DNA of 56,738 bases, from the IMG/VR virus record IMGVR_UViG_3300008952_000057, positions 1 through 56,738 of that record. One strand, written 5' to 3'. Shown one piece after another: positions 47,402 to 55,980 of the stretch (its first letter is position 1; each line of letters starts with the position of its first letter). Source of the DNA: a virus. A model generated the notes under the pieces. That model saw only the letters and a program-made list of their open reading frames with translations, did not search any database and was not told the DNA's origin. The position numbers and the translations under genes are program-made.

Positions 47402-47723
47402 AATCTCTGCTGACCCATTTTAATTTTATTCTATCACTCATTTTTTTCATACATTTTTCATATAATGGTATGAGATGTTCTGTTGTTATTCTCCAATCAC
47501 CGTTAATTTGGTTAACAACGAGTTTAGAATCACTGTATATTGTTATAAAATTATCCCTATGCTTGTTGTTTACGTATTGTAACGCATACTCTAACGCAAG
47601 ATATTCTAATTCATTATTAGTTAATTCACCATGTCTATGTTTCACATATGTGACACCATTTGTTTTATCTACTAAACATATTCTTGAACCTCTTGTTCCC
47701 CCATCTATGTAGATCTTTATCAC
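47367..47723 (-). CDS. rnhA: Ribonuclease HI (118 aa)
   Basis: Removes RNA from RNA-DNA hybrids, for example primers. D7 in IDGGT, E40 in TNNELEYLAL and D65 in IYSDSKLVVNQ match catalytic positions. The last acid is not visible: the usual N-x-x-A-D reads NLAGHVLE. Compact form without an N-terminal hybrid-binding domain. GTG start overlapping the upstream stop. Confidence 0.85.
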   Translation of the reverse strand: MIKIYIDGGTRGSRICLVDKTNGVTYVKHRHGELTNNELEYLALEYALQYVNNKHRDNFITIYSDSKLVVNQINGDWRITTEHLIPLYEKCMKKMSDRIKLKWVSRDFNLAGHVLEKP

Positions 47724-47857
47724 AATTCTTCTTCTTTTCGTTCTCTATTAAACTTTTTTCTACAGTCATCTGAGCAGTAGATTTTCTGCCTTCCTTTATA
47801 ACGCCATGGTAGTGTAGCCTCACAGACTATACATTTTTTTGGCTCATCTTTCCTCAT
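47720..47857 (-). CDS. Zinc-finger microprotein (45 aa)
   Basis: CIVCEATLPWRYKGRQKIYC then the Cys of DDC and a basic end. It matches the short treble-clef form (C-x2-C, C-x3-C) that often accompanies viral replication proteins. Overlaps RNase H as GTGA. Confidence 0.6.
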   Translation of the reverse strand: MRKDEPKKCIVCEATLPWRYKGRQKIYCSDDCRKKFNRERKEEEL

Positions 47858-47889
47858 TAAAATCTATTTATATACTTGGTATTTAAAGG

Positions 47890-49500
47890 TTATTCTTTTC
47901 CAAGAGATGGTTTATACTCATCTAGTATTTTTTTATGGTTTTCTTGACCTAGGTTTTGCCATGATAATCCATGATGTCTAATATCCACACCAGCTCCCAA
48001 TAAAATTTGATGTTGCTCTTTAGGTGATTTACTATCATACCATTTTGCATCTTTAGTTACGTCTTCTTTTTGAACATACTTTATTCCCCATGTGTTAACA
48101 TTTGCTGATGGAACACCTTTTGTTATTGTTTTTGTTGAAGGTTTTATTGCATCATGTTGGAATTCATTTTCTGCATCACTATCTTTTTCATGTGTTTGAC
48201 CTTCATAATCTTCCTCTGCATCAAAGTCTATGTTTGTGTTAACACCAGCATTTGGGTTTCTTCCAGCGTTACCATAGTTTCCATCTTCTACTGAGGATTT
48301 GTCTTGTAACTCATGGTTTTCTGGAGTTACTGTCTTATCTTCATCTTCGTGTTCTTTACCCATTCTTAGAATATTCTGTAATTCTTTAGGAAGTTCTTCC
48401 CATGTCTTTGATAAGAATCTTGGTGATGGAGCATGTGCTTTTTCCAATGCCTCGGTTCTTTCTTCAAGTGACATTTCATTCCATGTTTTATTTAACACTA
48501 TATCTTTAACGTAGAAAGTATCATTAATATGAATATCAATAAAGTCTCCTGATTCTTTAAAAACTGTTACATATGAATTACCCATCTTGGCGACTACTCC
48601 TCTACCTTCTTCACCGTTCTGGTAGTAATGGATTTCATCTCCAATCTTTGTATTTTTTATTTTATTCATATCTGAATTTCTGATTTTTCCTATATAAGTT
48701 TCACTATCATAGACAGCATTGTGAACTTCTACGTTTTCTACTCTAGAATCTCCAGACCCATAACCGTCTTTATATATAAAGGTTTCTCCTTTCTTTTCTG
48801 GAGTATAGTAAGGTACTGACGTGGTTTTTGGTCTAATTTTTGGTTTAGTAAATTTAGGTGATCCCTGTGTAGGTGGTATAACTCTTGCACTTTCACCTGA
48901 ATTTGCTGATAAGTCAGTTGCTGCTGCAACGTTTTGTACTTTTTTTCCACCACCACCTCCTGTAGGTCGTACATAATTACCTGAAACTTCTTCTCTTTCT
49001 CCTACATTTGTTACTGCTTGTGTTCCACCAGTGACTTGGTGATTTTGTAAAGCATGTCCTCTAGCTGACTGGAAACTTTGACCTGTTCCTCTTCCTGTAT
49101 TTGAACCTCTTCTTCCACCTAGTATAGAACCTACTGCTGGTACTTTTTTCGATCCTCTAAAACCTGTACCTAATACATTCTGTGCTTCATTCCTACCTCT
49201 ACTTGGGTTTACCTCTACAGTACTACCAGTATTAAGTTTTCCAGTTGGATTTCCTGTAGAACCTTGCCGTCTTCCCATCATAGGTGGAGCGCTTCCAATT
49301 TTATTAACAATCTCACTAATCACATCTAACTTTTCATGTCCAAATGATCTATATAAATGAGCAACTGTAGTTGCCTCTTGTAAAATCTTCTTACCTTCAG
49401 GTGTTAATTTTGGTACTTTTTTCTCTTCTGGTTTCTTTATTTCATCCTCTATTTCATGTACCTCTTCTTCTATATCCATTGGTTCTGAGACTGATGCCAT
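47890..49500 (-). CDS. Large low-complexity protein after the terminase gene (536 aa)
   Basis: The N-terminal ~90 residues are acidic then helical, and a Gly/Asn/Ser/Arg-rich disordered stretch covers about 80-230. A compact beta segment at about 245-325 (IGDEIHYYQNGEEGRGVVAK) looks like an SH3-like barrel, followed by acidic disorder and a C-terminal helix-rich tail. It could be a virion, packaging or host-interaction protein. Promoter TATATATATTTAAAG lies about 23 nt before the ATG. Confidence 0.6.
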   Translation of the reverse strand: MASVSEPMDIEEEVHEIEDEIKKPEEKKVPKLTPEGKKILQEATTVAHLYRSFGHEKLDVISEIVNKIGSAPPMMGRRQGSTGNPTGKLNTGSTVEVNPSRGRNEAQNVLGTGFRGSKKVPAVGSILGGRRGSNTGRGTGQSFQSARGHALQNHQVTGGTQAVTNVGEREEVSGNYVRPTGGGGGKKVQNVAAATDLSANSGESARVIPPTQGSPKFTKPKIRPKTTSVPYYTPEKKGETFIYKDGYGSGDSRVENVEVHNAVYDSETYIGKIRNSDMNKIKNTKIGDEIHYYQNGEEGRGVVAKMGNSYVTVFKESGDFIDIHINDTFYVKDIVLNKTWNEMSLEERTEALEKAHAPSPRFLSKTWEELPKELQNILRMGKEHEDEDKTVTPENHELQDKSSVEDGNYGNAGRNPNAGVNTNIDFDAEEDYEGQTHEKDSDAENEFQHDAIKPSTKTITKGVPSANVNTWGIKYVQKEDVTKDAKWYDSKSPKEQHQILLGAGVDIRHHGLSWQNLGQENHKKILDEYKPSLGKE

Positions 49501-49514
49501 AGTTTCCTTATTAG

Positions 49515-49530
49515 ATATATATATTTAAAG
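49515..49530 (-). promoter_or_regulatory. TATA box for 47890-49500
   Basis: CTTTAAATATATATA on the minus strand, about 23 nt upstream of ATG 49500. Confidence 0.5.
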
Positions 49531-50913
49531 TTAACCGAACAATGCCTTCTTTAATCCTTTTCCTACCTCTAAAACATGCCAATCATTGCCCTTATATGCA
49601 GCCCTACAAGCTAAAACTAGGCTATCAGGATAGTCATCATGTTCATCTGACTTTATCTTCATAATCCCACTTTCCGTATACTCACGTCTTAGGTATGATA
49701 ATTGATATACCATTTTATTAATATTCTTTAGTTTAATTCTATGGTTCTCAAATAACAGTCTAAGATTCTTATACATCTCTGCCTTCTCCTGTAATGTGAA
49801 CATAACACCTCTACAAGGCATTCCCCTCTGCCTACATAAATCTAACAAACCTCCACCTAAACCAGTTTCATCTATAAAGATAGTTTCAACACCATACTTT
49901 TGTGTTAATTCACCTACTCTACCAGCAACATCAACCACATTAGATTGTGATTCTGCCTCAACTTCTTCAACAAAACATATATCATTTTCGTCCAATGATG
50001 TCACAGTATATACTGTTTCATCTCTACCTGATCTTGCAACATCCACACCAAGATAATATCGTAATCTTCCTTTTGGATTTTGGTTAGTTAATGCTTCCAT
50101 GATTAATGAGTTAGGTATTAATGCATCACCAATGTCTAGGAACTCACCTTCAACTTCTTGAACATATTCTTCTCGTGTTAACTTTTTAATCTCTTCTATA
50201 AATATAGGATCTTTTTGTACAAGTGGGTTATCAGTTGATTTAACATGAAATTCTGTCCACATACCATCAGGGTTTTTTGGTCTTGAGTCTTGACATGCTT
50301 CATAGAAATAACCATTCTTACTAAACGGAGTGGAGGTTAACCAAACTCTAGCTGATGTAGCCATACCAGAAGGTAAGAATGCTCTAAGTATATCAGTCTT
50401 AATAAAAGAACATTCGTCAGCAATAATAACGTGTGGTGAATAACCTCTAAGTCCTACACCACTTTCACCTGTTGCTCTAGTAATGATTTTAGTCTGACCA
50501 GTGTTATCCAAAAATCTAACCCATAATTCTGTTTGTGTGTTTCTTGTTACATATCCCTCAAGTAATTCATTCTTCATAACAAGGTCACGTATTCTTCCAA
50601 ACATGATACTTGCTTGGTTTTGGGTAGGTGCTGCGATTACAATAATACATTCATCTTTAACTGTCTCTAACATTAAAGGAGCAAAAAAAGCAAAATGAAT
50701 AGCTTTCACTGCTGTACTCATGGTTTTACCTACCTGTCTTCCAGACCTATAAACAATAAATCTATCTTTACAGTTTACATAATTTACATTATAATCAAAT
50801 AATTCATGGTCAAGAAAAACCTTACTGAATAATGATGCGTTACCAGCACAATCTGTCACAGTTTGTATGAAATTCTGCCTCTCCTCTAATACTTCTTTTG
50901 ATGGTCTAGCCAT
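49531..50913 (-). CDS. terL: Terminase large subunit (460 aa)
   Basis: Packages DNA into the prohead. The ATPase has Walker A SGRQVGKT (57-64) and Walker B VIIADECSF (162-170). The RNase H-like nuclease has GVDVARSGRD (D291), IFIDETG (D348) and YPDSLVLA (D430). Length and motif spacing are typical. ATG 50913 is used: it shares a base with the upstream stop (TAATG) and has GGTGG upstream. A GTG 12 nt earlier is inside that Shine-Dalgarno. Confidence 0.92.
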   Translation of the reverse strand: MARPSKEVLEERQNFIQTVTDCAGNASLFSKVFLDHELFDYNVNYVNCKDRFIVYRSGRQVGKTMSTAVKAIHFAFFAPLMLETVKDECIIVIAAPTQNQASIMFGRIRDLVMKNELLEGYVTRNTQTELWVRFLDNTGQTKIITRATGESGVGLRGYSPHVIIADECSFIKTDILRAFLPSGMATSARVWLTSTPFSKNGYFYEACQDSRPKNPDGMWTEFHVKSTDNPLVQKDPIFIEEIKKLTREEYVQEVEGEFLDIGDALIPNSLIMEALTNQNPKGRLRYYLGVDVARSGRDETVYTVTSLDENDICFVEEVEAESQSNVVDVAGRVGELTQKYGVETIFIDETGLGGGLLDLCRQRGMPCRGVMFTLQEKAEMYKNLRLLFENHRIKLKNINKMVYQLSYLRREYTESGIMKIKSDEHDDYPDSLVLACRAAYKGNDWHVLEVGKGLKKALFG

Positions 50914-51011
50914 TAATATTTCCACCTATCATGGCAATGACATTTACAATCTCCTTCTTTTTCATCATTACAACAATCACACCACACACAACATTTCTCT
51001 CTTTTCACCAT
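50913..51011 (-). CDS. Cys-rich microprotein upstream of terminase (32 aa)
   Basis: Nine residues in the first 30 are Cys or His ligands (CCVWCDCC, then CKCHCH). Both ends are TAATG overlaps with neighbours, so it is translated with the terminase. Confidence 0.6.
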   Translation of the reverse strand: MVKREKCCVWCDCCNDEKEGDCKCHCHDRWKY

Positions 51012-51127
51012 TAGGCTGTCCTCGTATGTTTTGTTTTAATATGATTAACAACTTCTTGAGAGTTTTTAAATCCTTTCTTACCACACCAAATACAATGTCT
51101 TATTTGAATCTCGTCTTTATATATCAA
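51011..51127 (-). CDS. C2H2 zinc-finger microprotein (38 aa)
   Basis: HCIWCGKKGFKNSQEVVNHI followed by KTKH is a standard C2H2 finger. TTG start overlapping the preceding stop. Confidence 0.6.
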   Translation of the reverse strand: MIYKDEIQIRHCIWCGKKGFKNSQEVVNHIKTKHTRTA

Positions 51128-51636
51128 TCTGACTTTCTCGCTTTTATTTGTTTGAAGATACTTTCTATGTCACCCTGTTTATTTAGTTTAGTTTCTTCGG
51201 TTAATACTATCTTGCTATTCAATTCATTGATTGATTTAACTATATTTAGTAGGGTGTTTATCTCAGATTTGGTGTTTCTATCAGGTATATTACCATCCAT
51301 CTTAGACTCTGTTAACGCCATCAATACATTCTCAAAGGATAATTTTGCTATCATATCTAACATGGCTTTAACATCATCAGGTTTTCTAGTATCTAAGTCA
51401 TTGATGAATTTAACAAAATCTTCTCTTATAGCACAAATAGCTCCAGCTTCGTATTTTGGACATTTACCATTTCCACCGTCATCTATTGACCTATAAATAC
51501 ATTGGTCACATAATGCTGGTAAGTTAGCAGTTTTCATATGCTTTGCAGAGTTGAATGGTGATATTGTTTTTCTTCCATCGATAACAACTTTACCTCCTCC
51601 TCCTATAGGCTTTATTTTAAATAGGTCTTCTGCCAT
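51124..51636 (-). CDS. Small terminase subunit candidate (170 aa)
   Basis: A Cys cluster (CDQC, CPKY, CAI at about 43-70) is followed by long helices with coiled-coil character (EINTLLNIVKSINELNSKIV). It sits in the operon that leads to the large terminase, the usual position of the small subunit. Sequence similarity to known TerS is not visible, so the call rests on context. TATA box 25 nt upstream. Confidence 0.45.
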   Translation of the reverse strand: MAEDLFKIKPIGGGGKVVIDGRKTISPFNSAKHMKTANLPALCDQCIYRSIDDGGNGKCPKYEAGAICAIREDFVKFINDLDTRKPDDVKAMLDMIAKLSFENVLMALTESKMDGNIPDRNTKSEINTLLNIVKSINELNSKIVLTEETKLNKQGDIESIFKQIKARKSD

Positions 51637-51653
51637 ATTTGTTTTAATAATTG

Positions 51654-52421
51654 TTAACTTATAAAGTTATCTTCATAACAGTTCATTGCTTTACATAAAG
51701 GCATGAATAAAACTGCAATTGGTAGCTTTAACAAGGAATAATATTCATTTTCTATAACTTTAGATTTATTTACATTTATTTTCTCTATATTATCCTTATA
51801 CATCTCTAACGCATGGTTTAACATTGGTTTCATTGTCTTACCTTTATCTCCAAAGAACATTGAGTATGTTGAATTTGCATTCCATATCTCTGTCTTCTTT
51901 GAAACTGCAGCCGAAATCCATGCACTCGTATCAATACTTTCAAAGATTCTATTACTAATGAATTTACCTTTAGCTAACCCATGGTATTTCACATGTCTAG
52001 GTAGTTTTCTTATCTGATCATCAGTCTCGTCCTTACCATGTATTTCACCTAATGCTATATAATCTCCCTTTGATGGTATTATTCTTCCTATATGTTGTAA
52101 ATAATTTTGTTGCAAGACAGGTATTGTCCAATCAATACCATCCTTTCTCTCCTTCTCATAATATGATAGTGTTTTCTCCAAGTCATATCTAACATCATAC
52201 TGTGTTGCATAATCATAGAGTTTTCTTTTCTCTCTTAGAAACTTATGATAACCATCAGCTTCTGTGTTTGTTCCAGCAACAACAAATACAGATTCAAAGT
52301 CTTTTCGGAATTTATCTATATTAGCATATGAATGCCTATATGAGAGCATGACATTTTTTACACCACATGAGATTAATGCATCTCTAGTTGCTTTATTATT
52401 TGCGTTAAAATATATCTTCAT
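51654..52421 (-). CDS. TGT/DpdA-like TIM-barrel candidate (255 aa)
   Basis: Opens MKIYFNANNKATRDALISCG with VMLSYRH, then VKYHGLA and FESIDTSAWIS (145-170). That order (start strand, HGLA, I-D-T-S-x-W) recalls phage proteins related to tRNA-guanine transglycosylases, a superfamily that includes DpdA, which inserts 7-deazaguanines into DNA. The early DSG motif of that group is not clear (VVAGTNTEADGY). No preQ0 synthesis genes are in the window. ATGA overlap with the gene upstream. Confidence 0.45.
   Translation of the reverse strand: MKIYFNANNKATRDALISCGVKNVMLSYRHSYANIDKFRKDFESVFVVAGTNTEADGYHKFLREKRKLYDYATQYDVRYDLEKTLSYYEKERKDGIDWTIPVLQQNYLQHIGRIIPSKGDYIALGEIHGKDETDDQIRKLPRHVKYHGLAKGKFISNRIFESIDTSAWISAAVSKKTEIWNANSTYSMFFGDKGKTMKPMLNHALEMYKDNIEKINVNKSKVIENEYYSLLKLPIAVLFMPLCKAMNCYEDNFIS
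51658..51666 (-). promoter_or_regulatory. TATA box for the terminase operon
   Basis: CTTTATAAG on the minus strand, about 26 nt before ATG 51636, within the end of the upstream gene. Confidence 0.55.
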
Positions 52422-52606
52422 CTAAGGTCATCTTCACTGATGACCCATCTTAATCCACGTATAAATCCCCTTCTTTCATCATCAGTCATTTCTAAGAATC
52501 TTTTAGGAACTTGAAATTCATCTGGATCTGGGTTTTCATGAAGTAATTCTTCTTTCTGATAAAGTAACATATTTCTTATAGAACCCTCATCAATCAATTT
52601 TATCAC
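52418..52606 (-). CDS. Small helical protein (62 aa)
   Basis: Opens MIKLIDEGSIRNMLLYQKEE; C-terminus TDDERRGFIRGLRWVISEDD. GTG 52606 follows a GGGGAGG Shine-Dalgarno by 4 nt and overlaps the nuclease end. No family recognised. Confidence 0.55.
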   Translation of the reverse strand: MIKLIDEGSIRNMLLYQKEELLHENPDPDEFQVPKRFLEMTDDERRGFIRGLRWVISEDDLR

Positions 52607-53351
52607 TATCCTCCCCAAAACACTTTGTAGCAAACTTACAGAATCCATCACACAAAAAACATTTTGTTCTTTCTGGTAATGTTCTATCTGTTAATGATTC
52701 TTTTATTATTTTTGATTTTATGACCATATCTTGTAAAGTCTCTTCTATTGGTTGTAGTTTAAATGATAGTACTACTGGTTTATCTCTTTTCTCCTTTGAG
52801 ATAGTGTTTGATACATATATAACAGCACCATATTTTGCATCTATACCATAGCATTTTTTAAGTAAAACTCTATATCTGTTAATCTGTAGAACATGAGATT
52901 CACTAGGTTGTGATCTTGCTTTACTAAAGTAATCTATTGAACCTGTAGTTTTTTTATCTGTAATAACCCACTCAGTACCTACCTTAACTAAATCATCTAT
53001 ACTACCATATATTATGTCTAAATGTTTTGGGTCGTTTTCAGGTAGATTTTTTGCATCTTTATATGATATTGGTTCATCTGTTACATAATTATATCCTAGA
53101 AACATTTCATGATGTTTCTCATCTGCAACCATTGAAGCATTATGAATAGCCTGACCAATGTAAAGACTCTTAATATCCTCTGTATCTGTTCCTGTGTTTG
53201 GAGTTAATTTACTATACATGACATTTCTTAGACATGGTTTGATAAGGTCTGACACATGTATAACACCTAATCTCTCTGTTTTCATTGCCTCAAGTTGAGC
53301 CTTTCTAAAGTCAAAATATACTTTATTACTAATATCCTCTAATTTTATCAA
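52590..53351 (-). CDS. Cas4/RecB-like PD-(D/E)XK nuclease with Fe-S cysteines (253 aa)
   Basis: H70 (GQAIHN), D119/D120 (YGSIDDLV), D132-K134 (WVITDKKTTG) and QINRY (156-160) form the RecB-type active site with the Q-x3-Y motif. C40 plus C231, C234, C238 and C244 match the Cas4 pattern of one early and several late Cys that hold an iron-sulphur cluster. Likely an exonuclease for recombination or genome maturation. Start TTG 53351 at leaderless spacing from a TATA box. No cas genes or array are nearby. Confidence 0.82.
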   Translation of the reverse strand: MIKLEDISNKVYFDFRKAQLEAMKTERLGVIHVSDLIKPCLRNVMYSKLTPNTGTDTEDIKSLYIGQAIHNASMVADEKHHEMFLGYNYVTDEPISYKDAKNLPENDPKHLDIIYGSIDDLVKVGTEWVITDKKTTGSIDYFSKARSQPSESHVLQINRYRVLLKKCYGIDAKYGAVIYVSNTISKEKRDKPVVLSFKLQPIEETLQDMVIKSKIIKESLTDRTLPERTKCFLCDGFCKFATKCFGEDSDKID

Positions 53352-53370
53352 TACAAATGATGTAAAAATA

Positions 53371-53381
53371 GGTAATATAAA
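53371..53381 (-). promoter_or_regulatory. TATA box for the nuclease operon
   Basis: TTTATATTACC on the minus strand, about 25 nt before TTG 53351. Confidence 0.6.
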
Positions 53382-53386
53382 CGTAC

Positions 53387-53509
53387 CTAATATGTTCCTA
53401 TACTGTTACAGTTACAATCTTTTACTTTGCAACCATGATTATCAGCATGTTCTTTCTGTGAATGCCCACACTCTTTACATGAATTTGCATTTATCACTAT
53501 ATCTGCCAT
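53387..53509 (-). CDS. Cys/His microprotein (40 aa)
   Basis: NSCKECGHSQKEHADNHGC and DCNCN give many metal ligands in 40 residues. TAATG overlap with the preceding gene. Confidence 0.55.
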   Translation of the reverse strand: MADIVINANSCKECGHSQKEHADNHGCKVKDCNCNSIGTY

Positions 53510-53862
53510 TAGTAACTCTCCTCTATTATGAAATTAAAAGTTTTTGATTGTTCTGTCATTACATTGGATGAACTCTTTATCTCTACTTCGCCTTCCCAAT
53601 TACCAGCGTTTGTAACTGCTGTATCGGTAGCTGACAAAGTATATGCTATTTCACCACTTGATCTATCAGAGAATGTACATGCACCATTTATGATTAATGT
53701 ACCATCAGGTTTCCAAACTTTCCAAGTTGCACTTCCATATAATGATGTGTCAGTTAATGCTTTTGCGTTTCCATCTGCATCTAAAATATTGATATATATT
53801 GTTGCTCGTGACCCTGCTTTCACTCTATATTCAATTGCTCTTCCTATCATATTTTGACTCAT
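53509..53862 (-). CDS. Ig-like baseplate/tail protein (117 aa)
   Basis: Beta sandwich pattern: YRVKAGSRATIYINILDADG, ATWKVWKPDGTLIINGACTF and GNWEGEVEIKSSSN. This is typical of BppU-like N-terminal domains of phage tail proteins. ATGA overlap with the gene upstream. Confidence 0.65.
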   Translation of the reverse strand: MSQNMIGRAIEYRVKAGSRATIYINILDADGNAKALTDTSLYGSATWKVWKPDGTLIINGACTFSDRSSGEIAYTLSATDTAVTNAGNWEGEVEIKSSSNVMTEQSKTFNFIIEESY

Positions 53863-55112
53863 CGACTAGCACCTTTAGTTGATTTTCGTCTGTTAAATAG
53901 TTTTGCTCCTCTAACTCTGTTGTATAGGCGTGAACTCTTAACCCTGTTAAATCCTCGTGTACTTCTTGTTGGTGAGATTGTATGAATCCTCTTCTTAAAG
54001 AATGACTCTACAATATTAACAGTTTCATTCACACGAATAATCCAACTTCTTTGTTTGGCTAATGCCTCTGCGATGTTTAATGTTTCTGCTATTGCTCTTA
54101 TTCTTAATCTGAATATGTAAGGAACTTCTGCCAAATTCATGGTTTCAGCTATACGTCTGATTAAAGTTCTCTGTTTTGCCAGTGTTTCTGACACATTAAC
54201 CACAGCGTTTTCAAATCTTGACATTTCTCTTGGACTTCCTGTTGTCTCACTCATACTAATGTTATCATTTCCAAATCTATTATAACCGAATGCCTTATGT
54301 GTAGCTGTTGCAATGTTTACTACGGCATTTTCAAATCTTATTATTAGACTCAATCTTGGAACTACTTCAGATATGTTCATAATCTCCATAGGTGCTGTTC
54401 TTGCAAATCCCATAGCCCTTACTATTCCTTTTCGTACTAAAGTTTGGAACACATTATCTTGGAATGCAGAATTTTGGAAGGCACTCACTGGTTCCAATAA
54501 TTGCATTACTTCATTTATAGCTCTTATTATTCCTTTTAATCTGCCATCAAAGTCAATAATATGCATGTCCTCATTTGCAAATCTAAATCTTGCTCTTAGT
54601 CTTGTAGGAAGATCAGTGACATTCAATGTTTCACCAATTAAAAAGAATCTATCCCTATATGATAACGTACCTGTGATGTTTTGAATCCTTAATGTCTCAT
54701 TAATAAATTTATTAAAACCTAATACTTTATTATGAGCATTGTCAGAATCACTATCAGTTATATTGAAAATTTCTACAATAGATTTTACAGCACCCAATGC
54801 TCTAATAATACCCTTTTTGGCTTCCTGTTGGAATACATTATCTTGGAATGCAGAGTCTTGGAAGGCACTTACAGGTTCTAACACTTGTTGTAGCTCATTG
54901 GAATGTCTAACCAATTCCATTACTTTAACATAACCATCTACATCATCTGCTGGTCTATGCTGAAATACATTTGTTTGAAAAACACTTCTTTGGAATAGGT
55001 TTCTTCTTTGTAATATATTCTCATCTTCATCTACTACAACTGTTCTTATTCCACCCTGAAATACTCCAGCTCCCTGAAATACAGTTTGCTGAAATGTGTT
55101 TTGATATGACAT
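53859..55112 (-). CDS. Tail protein with FQ and NxxE repeats (417 aa)
   Basis: The first ~100 residues repeat VFQxxVFQ and AFQDNVFQ, a motif known from phage structural proteins. The remainder repeats units of about 40-50 residues such as IRAIAETLNIAEALAKQRS, FENAVVNVSETLAKQRTLIR and INETLRIQNITGTL. The C-terminus is very basic (KSSRLYNRVRGAKLFNRRK). Probably a tail-surface or fibre-joining protein. Confidence 0.7.
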   Translation of the reverse strand: MSYQNTFQQTVFQGAGVFQGGIRTVVVDEDENILQRRNLFQRSVFQTNVFQHRPADDVDGYVKVMELVRHSNELQQVLEPVSAFQDSAFQDNVFQQEAKKGIIRALGAVKSIVEIFNITDSDSDNAHNKVLGFNKFINETLRIQNITGTLSYRDRFFLIGETLNVTDLPTRLRARFRFANEDMHIIDFDGRLKGIIRAINEVMQLLEPVSAFQNSAFQDNVFQTLVRKGIVRAMGFARTAPMEIMNISEVVPRLSLIIRFENAVVNIATATHKAFGYNRFGNDNISMSETTGSPREMSRFENAVVNVSETLAKQRTLIRRIAETMNLAEVPYIFRLRIRAIAETLNIAEALAKQRSWIIRVNETVNIVESFFKKRIHTISPTRSTRGFNRVKSSRLYNRVRGAKLFNRRKSTKGASR

Positions 55113-55113
55113 G

Positions 55114-55980
55114 TTATACTATCTCTGTCCATGCTGAACCTGACCAAATGTAATGTTTTCCAGTGTCAGTTTCCTCAAAGATTGAGTTGGCTTGCAGGTT
55201 TGGATCTGCCTTGTAAATTGTAGATATTTCGCTGGTTGTTAATAACCTATCCCATAATGATACCTCATCAAGTAAACCATGAGCAAATTTATCAGCTGCG
55301 TTTCCTCTACACATGGCTTTTAATGAATATTCAGTATCACCAGTCGATCCAGTTGTTGCTCTGTTACCTGTTCCCTGTGCAGTTCCGTTAACATAAACAG
55401 TATAATTTGCAGAACTTAATGAATAATCACATGTTACTGTAATCATATACCACGTTCCTGTTGATAATGTCTGATTATATGCCAAGTTACCATTATGCAT
55501 CCATCCACTTCCAGACTTTAACGCCAATCCTAGCGAAGTAGTAGATTGATACATGTTAATACCTTTTGTCTCTGTGCTGTCCATATTGCTAAAATATCTA
55601 TCTTCAGATGTGAATGATGTATGATTAACCCAAAAATTAATTGTCCAATCTCCTGTGCCATGTATAAAATTCCATTGTGATGTTGATGATCCTAATTCTC
55701 CATAATCATCAGATCCGTCAAACGATAACGCATTTCCTACCTTTCCTGTCTGCGAATATGTTGCACCTGATATGGTAATGTCTGCTGCACTTCCCAAACC
55801 GTCGCCTGTTGTCTGCTGGTTTGTTATGTTTCCAGACGATTCGTTGAAGTTGTAATACGCCTTTAGATTTGATGTTGAAACGCCTGTATTTGACAGTGCC
55901 TTTGTTGGAGAAAGTGCCGTCCTCTCTGCACTCGTTCCAACAATGCGTTTACTTGCTTTGTAATCTGTCATTCTAACCAC
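55114..55980 (-). CDS. LamG/concanavalin-like tail adhesin (288 aa)
   Basis: Residues about 40-255 form a LamG-like beta sandwich: YYNFNESSGNITN, VGNALSFDGSDDYGEL, DWTINFWVNHTSF, YTVYVNGTAQG and LLDEVSLWDRLLTTSEI. The end has the linker IFEETDTGKHYIWSGSAWTE. Likely binds host-surface glycans. Confidence 0.82.
   Translation of the reverse strand: MVRMTDYKASKRIVGTSAERTALSPTKALSNTGVSTSNLKAYYNFNESSGNITNQQTTGDGLGSAADITISGATYSQTGKVGNALSFDGSDDYGELGSSTSQWNFIHGTGDWTINFWVNHTSFTSEDRYFSNMDSTETKGINMYQSTTSLGLALKSGSGWMHNGNLAYNQTLSTGTWYMITVTCDYSLSSANYTVYVNGTAQGTGNRATTGSTGDTEYSLKAMCRGNAADKFAHGLLDEVSLWDRLLTTSEISTIYKADPNLQANSIFEETDTGKHYIWSGSAWTEIV

Noticed and set aside
50867-51496. 209-codon plus-strand frame near the terminase
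   Set aside because: It runs antisense through three coupled minus-strand genes (51124, 51011, 50913) that show zinc motifs and overlaps; no start signal.
52590-53351. Cas4-like gene as part of a CRISPR-Cas system
   Set aside because: No cas1, cas2 or repeat array is in the window; freestanding Cas4-like nucleases are common in archaeal viruses.
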